Assembly (NCBI GenBank): GCA_945896675.1
Contig: CAMDEM010000005.1
Span: 1-64,000, forward strand
Direction: 5' to 3'
Source: Cyanobium sp. NIES-981
GTDB taxonomy: Bacteria; Cyanobacteriota; Cyanobacteriia; PCC-6307; Cyanobiaceae
Length of the DNA stretch: 64,000 nucleotides
The position numbers and the translations under genes are program-made. Positions 1 to 6,103 of the stretch are shown here, piece by piece; position 1 is the stretch's first letter; each line of letters starts with the position of its first letter. The notes beneath the pieces are model-generated. The model was not told the DNA's origin. It saw only the letters and a list, made by a program, of their open reading frames with translations, and searched no databases.

Positions 1-145
1 CCTTTGGAGATATGGCCATGTAAGACCCCACAGTTCCCTGGGGGGCAAAACTCCCCATGAGGTCTACAGTTGTATTGAAACCTGTTCCTCCCGCCCTGGG
101 TTAACGATGTCAGGGGCCAAGACTGTCCAGAAAAACCAGACCACC

Positions 146-241
146 TCACTTGAAGGCTTCAACGGTGGGCACCTGAGCCTGTGCCTTAAGCGCCGCCAAT
201 CTGGCGTCCTGCATCTGGCAGGCGTATTCGATCACGTTCAT
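146..241 (-). CDS. Small unknown ORF, 31 aa, last of an overlapping chain
   Basis: A 31-residue ORF beginning MNVIEYACQMQDARLAALK. Its ATG overlaps the stop of the preceding ORF (238-543) in an ATGA arrangement, which suggests translational coupling. No domain is recognisable; the middle is Ala/Gln rich and could be helical. It is supported only by its place at the end of four consecutively overlapping minus-strand ORFs. The sequence to its left (1-145) shows no clear gene apart from a possible ATG near base 17 running off the window. It could be spurious. Confidence 0.35.
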   Translation of the reverse strand: MNVIEYACQMQDARLAALKAQAQVPTVEAFK

Positions 242-543
242 GGCAAAACCTGATTCAGTAGGGCAAGTTCCAGATCGCACTCGCTTTGCTGGTCGATGAG
301 GCCACCAGCAATTTGCCGAAGGTCGTCACCTAGTTGTTGCAACTTTTGCTGCAATTCAATGCGACGATCTTCGATCTGCTTTTGGCATCCAGGATCAGCC
401 ACCAAGCGAGGCAGTTCTGTGGACCAGAAGTGATCGGTATCAGGCTTGCCTAGTTCGATGTTGCGGTCCAGTGCCTGTCGGTAGATGTGGTCCGGCACCC
501 GTAGCCAGTTTGCTGTTGGGTGCATTTTGGCGATGTGTGCCAT
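238..543 (-). CDS. Hypothetical protein, 101 aa, island ORF
   Basis: The protein starts MAHIAKMHPTANWLRVPDH. The ATG at 543 is preferred over a TTG two codons upstream because it overlaps the previous stop as TAATG. The central part (roughly residues 40-75) is rich in Glu, Gln, Arg and Leu and looks helical or coiled-coil. No signal peptide, membrane segment or known motif is visible. It sits between two other overlapping unknown ORFs, so the set is probably one transcript. Such short tightly overlapping genes are common in phages and integrated islands, but no phage hallmark protein is present here. Function unknown. Confidence 0.5.
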   Translation of the reverse strand: MAHIAKMHPTANWLRVPDHIYRQALDRNIELGKPDTDHFWSTELPRLVADPGCQKQIEDRRIELQQKLQQLGDDLRQIAGGLIDQQSECDLELALLNQVLP

Positions 544-959
544 TACCAACGCCTCCCTGTTGTGGTTGAAACACCAACGATGAAGGCGCGGTCCAGGTGC
601 TGCCTGTGGGCAGCGTTGGTGGCTTGCAATTCAGCGGTGGCAGCCTTCATCCGTTCGATCTGCTGTTGACGTTCTGCCTCGGCTTCCTGACGGGCGTAAT
701 CGGGTGCTGATGTGCCCTTACCGGCCGCAGCGGCCAAATAGCTAGCCAACGCCGGATCGTGGCGCTCAAGCAGTCCGATTGCGGTCAGATTCCCGACGCG
801 GTATGGATTCGGCACCTGGCCATGTTCACGGCGTCCAGAAGCCAGAAACCTGTCCATACCTTCAATCTTGGCCATCCTGGAAACAATGGCTCGAGCATCA
901 TCTTCGGCTGCGGCCGCTTTGCGATGGTCGGCATCAATCCGTGCATCAAGGTTAGACAT
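543..959 (-). CDS. Hypothetical protein, 138 aa, helical, island ORF
   Basis: Begins MSNLDARIDADHRKAAAAED. This ATG overlaps the stop of the upstream 55-codon ORF as TGATG, which decides the start over a longer in-frame version beginning at 1010. Two charged, Ala/Gln/Glu-rich stretches (about residues 8-35 and 88-125) look like long helices; a Gly-containing segment with NPYRVGNLTAIGLL lies between. No catalytic motif is recognised. It is the longest member of the overlapping ORF chain at 146-1126. The composition would fit a structural or scaffold-type small protein, but that is only an impression. Confidence 0.5.
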   Translation of the reverse strand: MSNLDARIDADHRKAAAAEDDARAIVSRMAKIEGMDRFLASGRREHGQVPNPYRVGNLTAIGLLERHDPALASYLAAAAGKGTSAPDYARQEAEAERQQQIERMKAATAELQATNAAHRQHLDRAFIVGVSTTTGRRW

Positions 960-1126
960 CAGTGGATCTCGACAGGAAAAGGACGTCGTGATTGTGGGGA
1001 TGCAAGGCAATCCGTTTCCGGCACCCGAGGCAGATCATCATCAGCAAGCCGTGCGAGCGTTGCCTCTGCTTGTAGCGCCGCCAATACAGCAGAGCCGGCT
1101 ACAAATATTGGATGCGGTGTTGGCAT
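959..1126 (-). CDS. Small unknown ORF, 55 aa, first of the overlapping chain
   Basis: Encodes MPTPHPIFVAGSAVLAALQ followed by an acidic middle and an Arg/Pro-rich tail ending EIH. The TGA stop shares one base with the ATG of the 138-aa ORF. An AAAGG lies about 11 bases before the ATG and a TATAAA-like element sits just upstream, so this may be the first gene of the short operon. A hydrophobic patch near residues 8-18 is too short and Ala/Gln-rich for a confident membrane helix. Unknown function. Confidence 0.4.
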   Translation of the reverse strand: MPTPHPIFVAGSAVLAALQAEATLARLADDDLPRVPETDCLASPQSRRPFPVEIH

Positions 1127-1196
1127 GATTCCAAAACCTTTATAACCATCACATTCTAAAGGCTTTGGACAAACTAGATCTTGCTAAGCCAATGAC

Positions 1197-1430
1197 CTAC
1201 TTCTTCCAGATGCGAACAATAGCCAGAACAAGGAAAGTGATGGCAAGAGATACCGCAGCAACGAGAAACAACCACGCCACCGGACCGACCATTCCATAAG
1301 GAAGCACCGTACTCATCTGCCATGCCAGGGTGTTAAAAAACTGAGAACCACCAAAGGATAGGAATGGTGCTGCCATGACAGCAGCAGTGGAGATGATGGC
1401 GGTTAAGGCGACGCGTAATGTCGTGTTCAT
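1197..1430 (-). CDS. Small membrane protein, 77 aa, unknown
   Basis: Two hydrophobic segments are visible, about residues 5-25 (ALTAIISTAAVMAAPFLSF) and 48-72 (GPVAWLFLVAAVSLAITFL), ending in a basic RIWKK tail. It therefore looks like a two-pass inner-membrane protein, or a signal-anchored one. No family is recognised. It lies alone between the overlapping ORF chain and a bidirectional hairpin at 1468-1497, within the accessory island next to tRNA-Pro. Confidence 0.5.
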   Translation of the reverse strand: MNTTLRVALTAIISTAAVMAAPFLSFGGSQFFNTLAWQMSTVLPYGMVGPVAWLFLVAAVSLAITFLVLAIVRIWKK

Positions 1431-1467
1431 TTAAAGTGTTAGAGGAAGTACCCACCGGCAAACAGCA

Positions 1468-1497
1468 AGCCTTCGGAGTTGTGCCCGAAGGCTTTTT
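1468..1497. terminator. Intrinsic terminator hairpin, probably two-way
   Basis: A perfect 9-bp stem (AGCCTTCGG with CCGAAGGCT) closes an 8-base loop. On the plus strand it is followed by TTTTT; on the minus strand the tail is the weaker TGCTGTTTG. The most likely client is the minus-strand pair ending at 1527, whose transcripts would meet it 34 bases after the stop codon. Confidence 0.6.
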
Positions 1498-1526
1498 ACC
1501 GAAAAGCCGCGACAGGACGAATCCGG

Positions 1527-1787
1527 TTATCTATTCAATATGTACACTCTATTGCAATAGTCGATGGATGTGGCAATAGGCTTCCCTTGGTCAATTATCT
1601 TCGAAAGTGCACAGTTGCAGTATTTGTTGACATCAGAAAGCGTCGACCTGAGTTGCTTATCGATAACGCCTTTCATACCATTGGCAACACATGAGTTCAT
1701 TTCTGACTGGGGATATGCCTCGGAAGGCAGTATTTGCATCCCTGCCAGCAGAGACAAACCCACCAAAATACTTAACTTAAGTGTCAT
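1527..1787 (-). CDS. Small secreted Cys-containing protein, 86 aa, unknown
   Basis: A typical Sec signal peptide is visible: MTLKLSILVGLSLLAGM, then a probable cleavage near SEA-YPQ. The mature part of about 60 residues carries four cysteines (NSCVANG, YCNCALSK, DYCNRV), which could form disulfides in the periplasm. The ATG at 1787 follows the stop of the upstream interrupted lipoprotein gene by only two bases, so the two were probably co-translated; a TTG at 1793 is a less likely start. Codon use and AT content differ from the core genome nearby, which fits recent acquisition. Function unknown. Confidence 0.5.
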   Translation of the reverse strand: MTLKLSILVGLSLLAGMQILPSEAYPQSEMNSCVANGMKGVIDKQLRSTLSDVNKYCNCALSKIIDQGKPIATSIDYCNRVYILNR

Positions 1788-1789
1788 CG

Positions 1790-2158
1790 TCAAAGGGCCG
1801 AAACAGGCTTAGCGTCTTCGTCGCGCCATCTACCGGGTCCTTCGCCTGGCGCAAAAATATCCACTCCCCTCCACACAATATTTTCGCCATCTAGCTTGCA
1901 TTCGTACTTGAAGAGCTTCTGGTCATCCGACCTGATATAGCTTATTGCGACAAGGGATCCATCGTCGTCTACACGGTCAACATTCATTGAAGACACTGGA
2001 CGCCCCATAAGCTCTCCAATATATTTTTTACATGCTGAACTGAGGTCAACTTTAGGAACAGTCTATACCTCTGGCTGTCCGCATGCTTGCAGCAAAATAC
2101 CCACAAGAGCCAACGCGGATATGGTTTTAATGCCAATCAGACGTAAGGACTTCTTCAC
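1790..2158 (-). pseudogene. Lipoprotein gene interrupted by an in-frame TAG
   Basis: Reading from a GTG at 2158 gives a lipoprotein signal peptide (VKKSLRLIGIKTISALALVG) with a lipobox ILLQAC at residues 22-26, then GQPEV and a TAG at 2065-2063. The same frame continues without another stop as TVPKVDLSSACKKYIGELMG and on to ...DEDAKPVSAL at 1790. The unbroken downstream frame and the complete secretion signal upstream indicate one ~122-residue lipoprotein split by a single nonsense codon. An ATG at 2008 with GGAGAG upstream could restart translation of the last 72 residues, but without export. It could instead be a sequencing error. Mature-domain family not recognised. Confidence 0.6.
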
Positions 2159-2262
2159 GATGCTCAGCAGATAGTCGTTAGAACGATAGGGCAAAGATTG
2201 CCAGCAAGAGCTAGCCGCAAGACAGCGAAGTCAGCTGGATGCACCCCTATCGCTCTGCAGGG

Positions 2263-2358
2263 TCAATCCAGCATCTGAATCCAGACCCACCAGAGCACCG
2301 CCACCGGCACCATCGCCAGGGCCAGCACAGCAAGGCTCTGAAGCTGTTCTGGGTTCAT
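2263..2358 (-). CDS. Tiny single-pass membrane peptide, 31 aa
   Basis: Encodes MNPEQLQSLAVLALAMVPVA, then VLWWVWIQMLD. A short polar N-terminus leads into one hydrophobic helix of about 20 residues rich in Trp, and the C-terminus is Asp. It starts four bases after the stop of the 43-aa membrane ORF, so the two may be a coupled pair. Its length prevents family assignment. Membrane-peptide pairs of this shape occur among small photosystem subunits, holins and toxin peptides, and the sequence does not discriminate between them. Confidence 0.35.
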   Translation of the reverse strand: MNPEQLQSLAVLALAMVPVAVLWWVWIQMLD

Positions 2359-2362
2359 CGGC

Positions 2363-2494
2363 TCAGCTGAGCCGCAGCCTGACCAGAACCAACACCAGAG
2401 CGGCAGCTAGCAGCCAGTAAAGCCATGTGAGCTTGAACGCAATGGCAGCCACCAAGCCCAAGGCAAACAGGATTGCGAAGCGGCCAAGTGTCAT
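2363..2494 (-). CDS. Tiny membrane peptide, 43 aa
   Basis: Encodes MTLGRFAILFALGLVAAIAF, then KLTWLYWLLAAALVLVLVRL and RLS. Two adjacent hydrophobic stretches separated by one Lys could be a hairpin or one bent helix; the basic C-terminus predicts a cytoplasmic tail. No Shine-Dalgarno is obvious. It is followed after four bases by another membrane peptide. Supported by the clean hydrophobic pattern and pairing, not by recognised homology. Confidence 0.4.
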   Translation of the reverse strand: MTLGRFAILFALGLVAAIAFKLTWLYWLLAAALVLVLVRLRLS

Positions 2495-2588
2495 GGATCA
2501 GGGGCCAGATTCACCGCAGCTTGGACGAAAAAACAGCACAAAACCCAGTGCTTGCGGCACTTCTGTCATACCAATGGATCTCGGCTAT

Positions 2589-2639
2589 TGCCGTCAGATT
2601 GCCGTCAGAATCTTGACGGCAGAATCAGCCTTGCCGTCA
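2589..2639. repeat. Cluster of four TGCCGTCA octamers next to tRNA-Pro
   Basis: TGCCGTCA occurs at 2589-2596 and 2600-2607 (as a direct repeat of ATTGCCGTCAGA with 11-base spacing) and at 2632-2639, and in inverted orientation at 2614-2621. All four lie within 51 bases and end 40 bases from the tRNA 3' end. Short direct and inverted repeats beside a tRNA 3' end are the usual form of arm-type binding sites of tyrosine recombinases (established for phage and island att sites). The inverted pair can also fold as an 8-bp hairpin, but no T-run follows on the minus strand. Confidence 0.5.
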
Positions 2640-2678
2640 TCAACGGCCAAAACCGCTGCTGTTACTGGCTTTTGAAAA

Positions 2679-2752
2679 TCGGGGCGACAGGATTCGAACC
2701 TGCGACCTAGTGCTCCCAAAGCACCCGCGCTACCAAGCTGCGCCACGCCCCG
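2679..2752 (-). tRNA. tRNA-Pro (anticodon UGG)
   Basis: On the minus strand a full cloverleaf can be read: a 7-bp acceptor stem CGGGGCG/CGCCCCG with discriminator A, D-loop AGCTTGGTAGC, anticodon loop CTTTGGGAG with anticodon TGG, and T arm GGTTCGAATCC. The 3' CCA is not encoded. The 3' end points left, toward the accessory island at 1-2670, which is the usual orientation when a tRNA serves as an integration site. Confidence 0.95.
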
Positions 2753-2767
2753 CTTTAGGCAACTTAA

Positions 2768-2804
2768 CCCTTTACCCCCCTCTTGATGACAGTGGGATAA
2801 AGGG
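2768..2804. promoter_or_regulatory. Inverted repeat upstream of tRNA-Pro and the 59-aa ORF
   Basis: CCCTTTA (2768-2774) pairs with TAAAGGG (2798-2804), with three further C-G pairs possible after one mismatch. It lies in the 90-base gap between two divergent transcription units (tRNA-Pro leftward, small ORF rightward). No T-run follows on either strand, so it is more likely an operator or mRNA leader structure than a terminator. Could be chance. Confidence 0.3.
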
Positions 2805-2841
2805 CAGCTAGTCTTGAAACCAACACAGAGAGGGATATGCG

Positions 2842-3021
2842 ATGTCGTTTGAAACCCGCTCCAGTTTCGAATCCGCCCAAACCCTCGGCAACTCCTGCAT
2901 GAAGTGGGGGGCCGACGGCGAGCTGTCGGCCATTGATTTGCAATCAATCCTGCAGCGACTCAGCGCCGTCGACGAACAGGCCTCCACCCTGATGGACTGT
3001 CCGATCAACCGCGGGGCCTAG
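2842..3021 (+). CDS. Small conserved-looking protein, 59 aa, unknown
   Basis: Encodes MSFETRSSFESAQTLGNSCM, a central GADGELSAIDLQSILQRLSAV and a C-terminal MDCPINRGA. The start is supported by AGGG seven bases before the ATG. The middle could form one amphipathic helix pair; two Cys residues are present. The stop overlaps the stop of ridA on the other strand by four bases (tail to tail). It sits on the core-genome side of tRNA-Pro. No family recognised. Confidence 0.5.
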   Translation: MSFETRSSFESAQTLGNSCMKWGADGELSAIDLQSILQRLSAVDEQASTLMDCPINRGA

Positions 3022-3416
3022 CCCACAAGGGCGATGCAATCAATTTCGACCCGGGCCCCCTTGGGCAGGGCAGCCACTTCCACGCAGGCCCGGGCAGGGG
3101 CCACGCCCGAGCTGAACAGTTCGGCATACAGGGCGTTCACCTTGGCAAAGTCGGCCAAATCAGCCAGAAATACCGTGGTGCGCACCACCTGCTGGGGGCT
3201 TGAACCGCCGGCGGTCAAAACCGCCGCCAGGTTGCTTAGCACCTGGCGGGTTTCCGCTTCCACATCGCCCCCGCCAACCATCGCGCCCGTTTGGGGATCC
3301 AGGGCAATCTGGCCGGAGCAGAAGAGCAGCTCGCCGGCTCTTACCGCTTGGTTGTAGGGGCCCACGGGGGCCGGAGCTGACGCGGTGATCACCGCTTCGG
3401 CTTGGATGGTACTCAT
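3018..3416 (-). CDS. ridA: RidA family enamine/imine deaminase
   Basis: RidA hydrolyses reactive 2-aminoacrylate and other enamines released by PLP enzymes, protecting them from damage; it acts in the cytosol as a trimer. The 132-residue length fits the family (~130). Visible family features are APAPVGPYNQAVRAG near the N-terminus, FCSGQIALDP, the segment QVLSNLAAVLTAGGSS, VVRTTVFLADLADF, and the C-terminal P.ARACVEVAALPKGARVEID, whose Arg (in PARAC) is the substrate-carboxylate ligand. The start MSTIQAEA at 3416 is preferred over the in-frame extension to 3470 because it matches usual length. It follows the ion-channel gene by 41 bases in the same direction. Confidence 0.93.
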   Translation of the reverse strand: MSTIQAEAVITASAPAPVGPYNQAVRAGELLFCSGQIALDPQTGAMVGGGDVEAETRQVLSNLAAVLTAGGSSPQQVVRTTVFLADLADFAKVNALYAELFSSGVAPARACVEVAALPKGARVEIDCIALVG

Positions 3417-3457
3417 GTTGCTAGGCCTGGACCTGAAAGGGACATTCGATGGGCCAT

Positions 3458-4606
3458 TTAAGCCATCCAAGCCATAAAGGCGGCTACTACGGTGCCAACA
3501 ACGGCCGAAACCTGAAAAATGGTGTCGGCCCGATTAATGGTGGCGAGGGCTTGTTCTTTCCCCTTTTTGGGTGTCCTTTGGTAGAAGTTGGTACCCCAAA
3601 CAAACAGCAAAAATGTTCCGATCGAAATGACATAACCGCAGGCATAGATCCAGTCAAGGAAGGTTAAATAGTCGAGCTCAGGAAGCTCAGCTTGGTAAGC
3701 CTGTTGCAGAAAGATCATGGTAAGAAGACCTGTCGATGGTATGGCCAATCGAATATCGCCAAGTTCTCCTTCGAGGGAGGGAGCCAAAATGACAATCCCC
3801 ACCACAATCATCAGCGGTAAAAAGTATTTGAGGATACTGGGCAAAGGCGTGCTCTTCAGGGTCGCCTGGAGGGCCACCCCCGAGTAGGACAAATCTCCAC
3901 TGTTCAACCCCATTTTGGTACCAAAGGCGTGAACAGTGGGTTCCAAAATTGAAGAAGTAATCTTATAACCGTTGATTTCCGCAAATGACCCCACAAGGGC
4001 ATTTCTGCCTGACTCAGGCACCAAAATTACATTGCCTCTTTGGATGGCCAGACTGTCGTCACTCACTTCAAAAATGACGGGCAATTGCACCGATTCAAAC
4101 GGAAAACGTTTGAGGTTGATATCGGGGATGTAAAAATTTGCTGAGAATTGAAACTGCTGATAATAGTTTCCATTGGCCAGGCGTACGGGTTCTTCGCTAG
4201 CGCTAGTGATCTGGCCGTCCCAGGTGTCGACCTGATTAGCCAAAACGATGATCGCTTTAGGTTCGATCTTCTCGCTATCGAGCTTGTTTTGAAAACCCTG
4301 GGGCCATTCGAGCCAGTAGGAGCCCTCAGCCACAAAGCGGCGATTGTGCAGAGAAAGGTCATGGAAATTCTCTACATAGGCACCCACTTTTACCTCAATC
4401 GCGTTGGGCTTACTGAGCAGCTCTTTAATGTTGGCAGGCGCAAAACTGGCCACATCGCGATTCGATCGCGGGCTGGCTGGGCCCGCTCCACTGGGGCTCT
4501 GGAGGGCCAGGATCACTCCCACGCACAGCGCGCTCAGCAGGAATTTTGAGGCGATGCCGGAGGCCAGTCGCAACCGGCGCCAGATGGGGGTTGTCAAAAA
4601 CGCCAT
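3458..4606 (-). CDS. Pentameric ligand-gated ion channel homologue (GLIC/ELIC type)
   Basis: The 382-residue protein has a signal-like segment (about residues 22-43), a beta-rich extracellular domain (60-255) and four membrane helices at about 260-277, 284-304, 312-340 and 363-381, the pLGIC plan. Family features include VKVGAYVENFHDLSLH and SYWLEWPQGF in the first half, the LKRFPFESVQLPV stretch corresponding to the FPFDxQ loop of Cys-loop receptors, a Pro in M1 (FLPLM), and ELPELDYLTFLDW before M3, close to the NLPKTPYMTY region of GLIC. As in other prokaryotic members the Cys pair of the eukaryotic Cys-loop is missing. ATG 4606 avoids overlap with gloB. Likely a plasma-membrane cation or proton-gated channel; ligand and selectivity are not readable. 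It lies between gloB and ridA, all in one direction with gaps of 41-50 bases. Confidence 0.75.
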   Translation of the reverse strand: MAFLTTPIWRRLRLASGIASKFLLSALCVGVILALQSPSGAGPASPRSNRDVASFAPANIKELLSKPNAIEVKVGAYVENFHDLSLHNRRFVAEGSYWLEWPQGFQNKLDSEKIEPKAIIVLANQVDTWDGQITSASEEPVRLANGNYYQQFQFSANFYIPDINLKRFPFESVQLPVIFEVSDDSLAIQRGNVILVPESGRNALVGSFAEINGYKITSSILEPTVHAFGTKMGLNSGDLSYSGVALQATLKSTPLPSILKYFLPLMIVVGIVILAPSLEGELGDIRLAIPSTGLLTMIFLQQAYQAELPELDYLTFLDWIYACGYVISIGTFLLFVWGTNFYQRTPKKGKEQALATINRADTIFQVSAVVGTVVAAFMAWMA

Positions 4607-4656
4607 TGGCCTCAATGGGGTTGATAGCTGGATGGATGGCCGGGATGAAGGGCCTT

Positions 4657-5394
4657 TCACCAATGATCTTTGCTCTGGCGCAACTCGGCTAGGGCCCCGG
4701 GATTGGGGGCCCTGACAAACAGATTGGTGGCCCTTTCCAGCCCGATGCTGCTGGGGATCGTGGGCAGTCCCTGGTGTCTGCGATCCAGCACCTCAGCCAG
4801 GCGGGCTGCGATGGCCTGGTCTTCGGGCTGTTGCTCCGCCGCCCAAGTCAGGTTGGAAGCGGTGTACTCGTGGGCACACCACATCTGGGTTTCAGCCGGC
4901 AAGGCCGCCAGCGCCTGGAGTGAGCCGTGCATCTGCTCGGCCGTGCCCTCAAATAACCGACCGCAGCCGCCGGCAAACAAAGTGTCGCCGCAAAAGAGGT
5001 GGCCGCTTCTAGGGAGCACAAAAGCGATGTGGGCCCTGGTGTGGCCAGGTACATCGAGCACCTGAACCTCCTCGCCCAAGAGGGCGAAATGGTCGCCCCC
5101 CCCGACGCCCACGGTCTGCAGGGGTATTCGCAGACGATCGGCGGCACTGGCGATCACCCGGGCCTGGGGCCAGCGCTTGAGCAGGCCTGGGGTTCCGCCG
5201 ATGTGATCGCTGTGGTGGTGGGTCTGGAGAATCGCCGTGAGCTCCAGGCCCTTGGCATCCAGGGCGGCAATCACGGGCTCTGCCACCGCCGGATCCACCA
5301 CCGCCGCTTGTTGGCCGCGCTCGATCACAAACACATAGTTGTCGTTGAGCACTGGGATCAGGCTCACCTGCAAGGCTTTTGGCAGCTCGCCCAT
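4657..5394 (-). CDS. gloB: Hydroxyacylglutathione hydrolase (glyoxalase II)
   Basis: A metallo-beta-lactamase-fold hydrolase that converts S-lactoylglutathione to lactate and glutathione in methylglyoxal detoxification. The binuclear metal motif [10 protein letters not shown] lies near residue 55, with further ligands in [29 protein letters not shown] and CAHEYT; the C-terminal glyoxalase II helical domain follows ([17 protein letters not shown], and ATNLFVRA). Length 245 aa is normal. MGELPKAL at 5394 is the start; the longer frame to 5604 runs antisense into hisG. Divergent from hisG, with the ion-channel gene 50 bases downstream. Confidence 0.94.
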   Translation of the reverse strand: MGELPKALQVSLIPVLNDNYVFVIERGQQAAVVDPAVAEPVIAALDAKGLELTAILQTHHHSDHIGGTPGLLKRWPQARVIASAADRLRIPLQTVGVGGGDHFALLGEEVQVLDVPGHTRAHIAFVLPRSGHLFCGDTLFAGGCGRLFEGTAEQMHGSLQALAALPAETQMWCAHEYTASNLTWAAEQQPEDQAIAARLAEVLDRRHQGLPTIPSSIGLERATNLFVRAPNPGALAELRQSKDHW

Positions 5395-5446
5395 CGTTAA
5401 AGTCCCATCGGCGGCGTCTCTCCATATTGACCGTCCCACCCAAGGC

Positions 5447-6103
5447 ATGATCACCGTCGCCCTGGCTAAGGGAGCCCTCCTCAAGGACACCGTTCGGCGT
5501 TTTGCAGCAGCCGGCCTGGATTTTTCAGCGGTGTTAGAGCCCAGCAACCGCCAATTGATGGTGCCAAGCACCTGCGGCACGGCCCGGGCCCTGTTGGTGC
5601 GCAACGCCGATGTGCCGGTGTACGTGGCCTACGGCCAGGCCCAACTGGGGGTGGTCGGCTACGACGTTCTCCAGGAGCACCAATTGCCCGTGGCCCACCT
5701 GGTGGATTTGGGCTTTGGCGGCTGCCGCATGAGCGTGGCCGTGAAGGCCTCCAGTGGCTACCGCCGCGCCGCCGACCTGCCTGCCCACTGCCGGATCGCC
5801 AGCAAATTCACCCGCTGCGCCGAGGCCTATTTCGAAGCCCTTGATTTGCCTGTCGAACTGATCCACCTGGCTGGATCGGTGGAACTGGGCCCCATCACCG
5901 GCATGAGTGAAGCCATCGTGGACCTGGTGGCCACCGGTCGCACCCTGAAGGAGAACGGCCTCGTGGCCATCGAAGATCTGTTCCACTCCACAGCCCGCCT
6001 GGTGGGCCACCCCCTGGCCCTGCGCCTGGATGCCGGTCCACTCCAGACCCTGGTGGACAGGCTCGCCGTGCTCTCAGCCGTTGTTCCCCAAGCGGTGGCC
6101 TAA
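5447..6103 (+). CDS. hisG: ATP phosphoribosyltransferase, short form
   Basis: First enzyme of histidine biosynthesis, joining ATP and PRPP. At 218 residues it is the short HisG type, which needs HisZ as regulatory subunit (family knowledge; hisZ is not in the window). Visible motifs are the N-terminal [47 protein letters not shown], and the PRPP loop ending [15 protein letters not shown]. The ATG at 5447 starts right at the conserved N-terminus; frames upstream are antisense to gloB. The TAA stop overlaps the ATG of the ABC transporter as TAATG, so the two are translationally coupled. Confidence 0.95.
   Translation: MITVALAKGALLKDTVRRFAAAGLDFSAVLEPSNRQLMVPSTCGTARALLVRNADVPVYVAYGQAQLGVVGYDVLQEHQLPVAHLVDLGFGGCRMSVAVKASSGYRRAADLPAHCRIASKFTRCAEAYFEALDLPVELIHLAGSVELGPITGMSEAIVDLVATGRTLKENGLVAIEDLFHSTARLVGHPLALRLDAGPLQTLVDRLAVLSAVVPQAVA

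Noticed and set aside
1-145. Further small genes at the left edge
   Set aside because: Only an ATG near base 17 on the minus strand running off the window; not enough sequence to support a gene.
2184-2252. Inverted pair CGATAGGG/CCCTATCG in the island
   Set aside because: Eight-base arms 53 bases apart with no other supporting feature; consistent with chance.
2427-2675. An 82-codon plus-strand ORF ending at tRNA-Pro
   Set aside because: It runs through the octamer repeats and opposite the 43-aa membrane peptide; the composition is unlike a protein.
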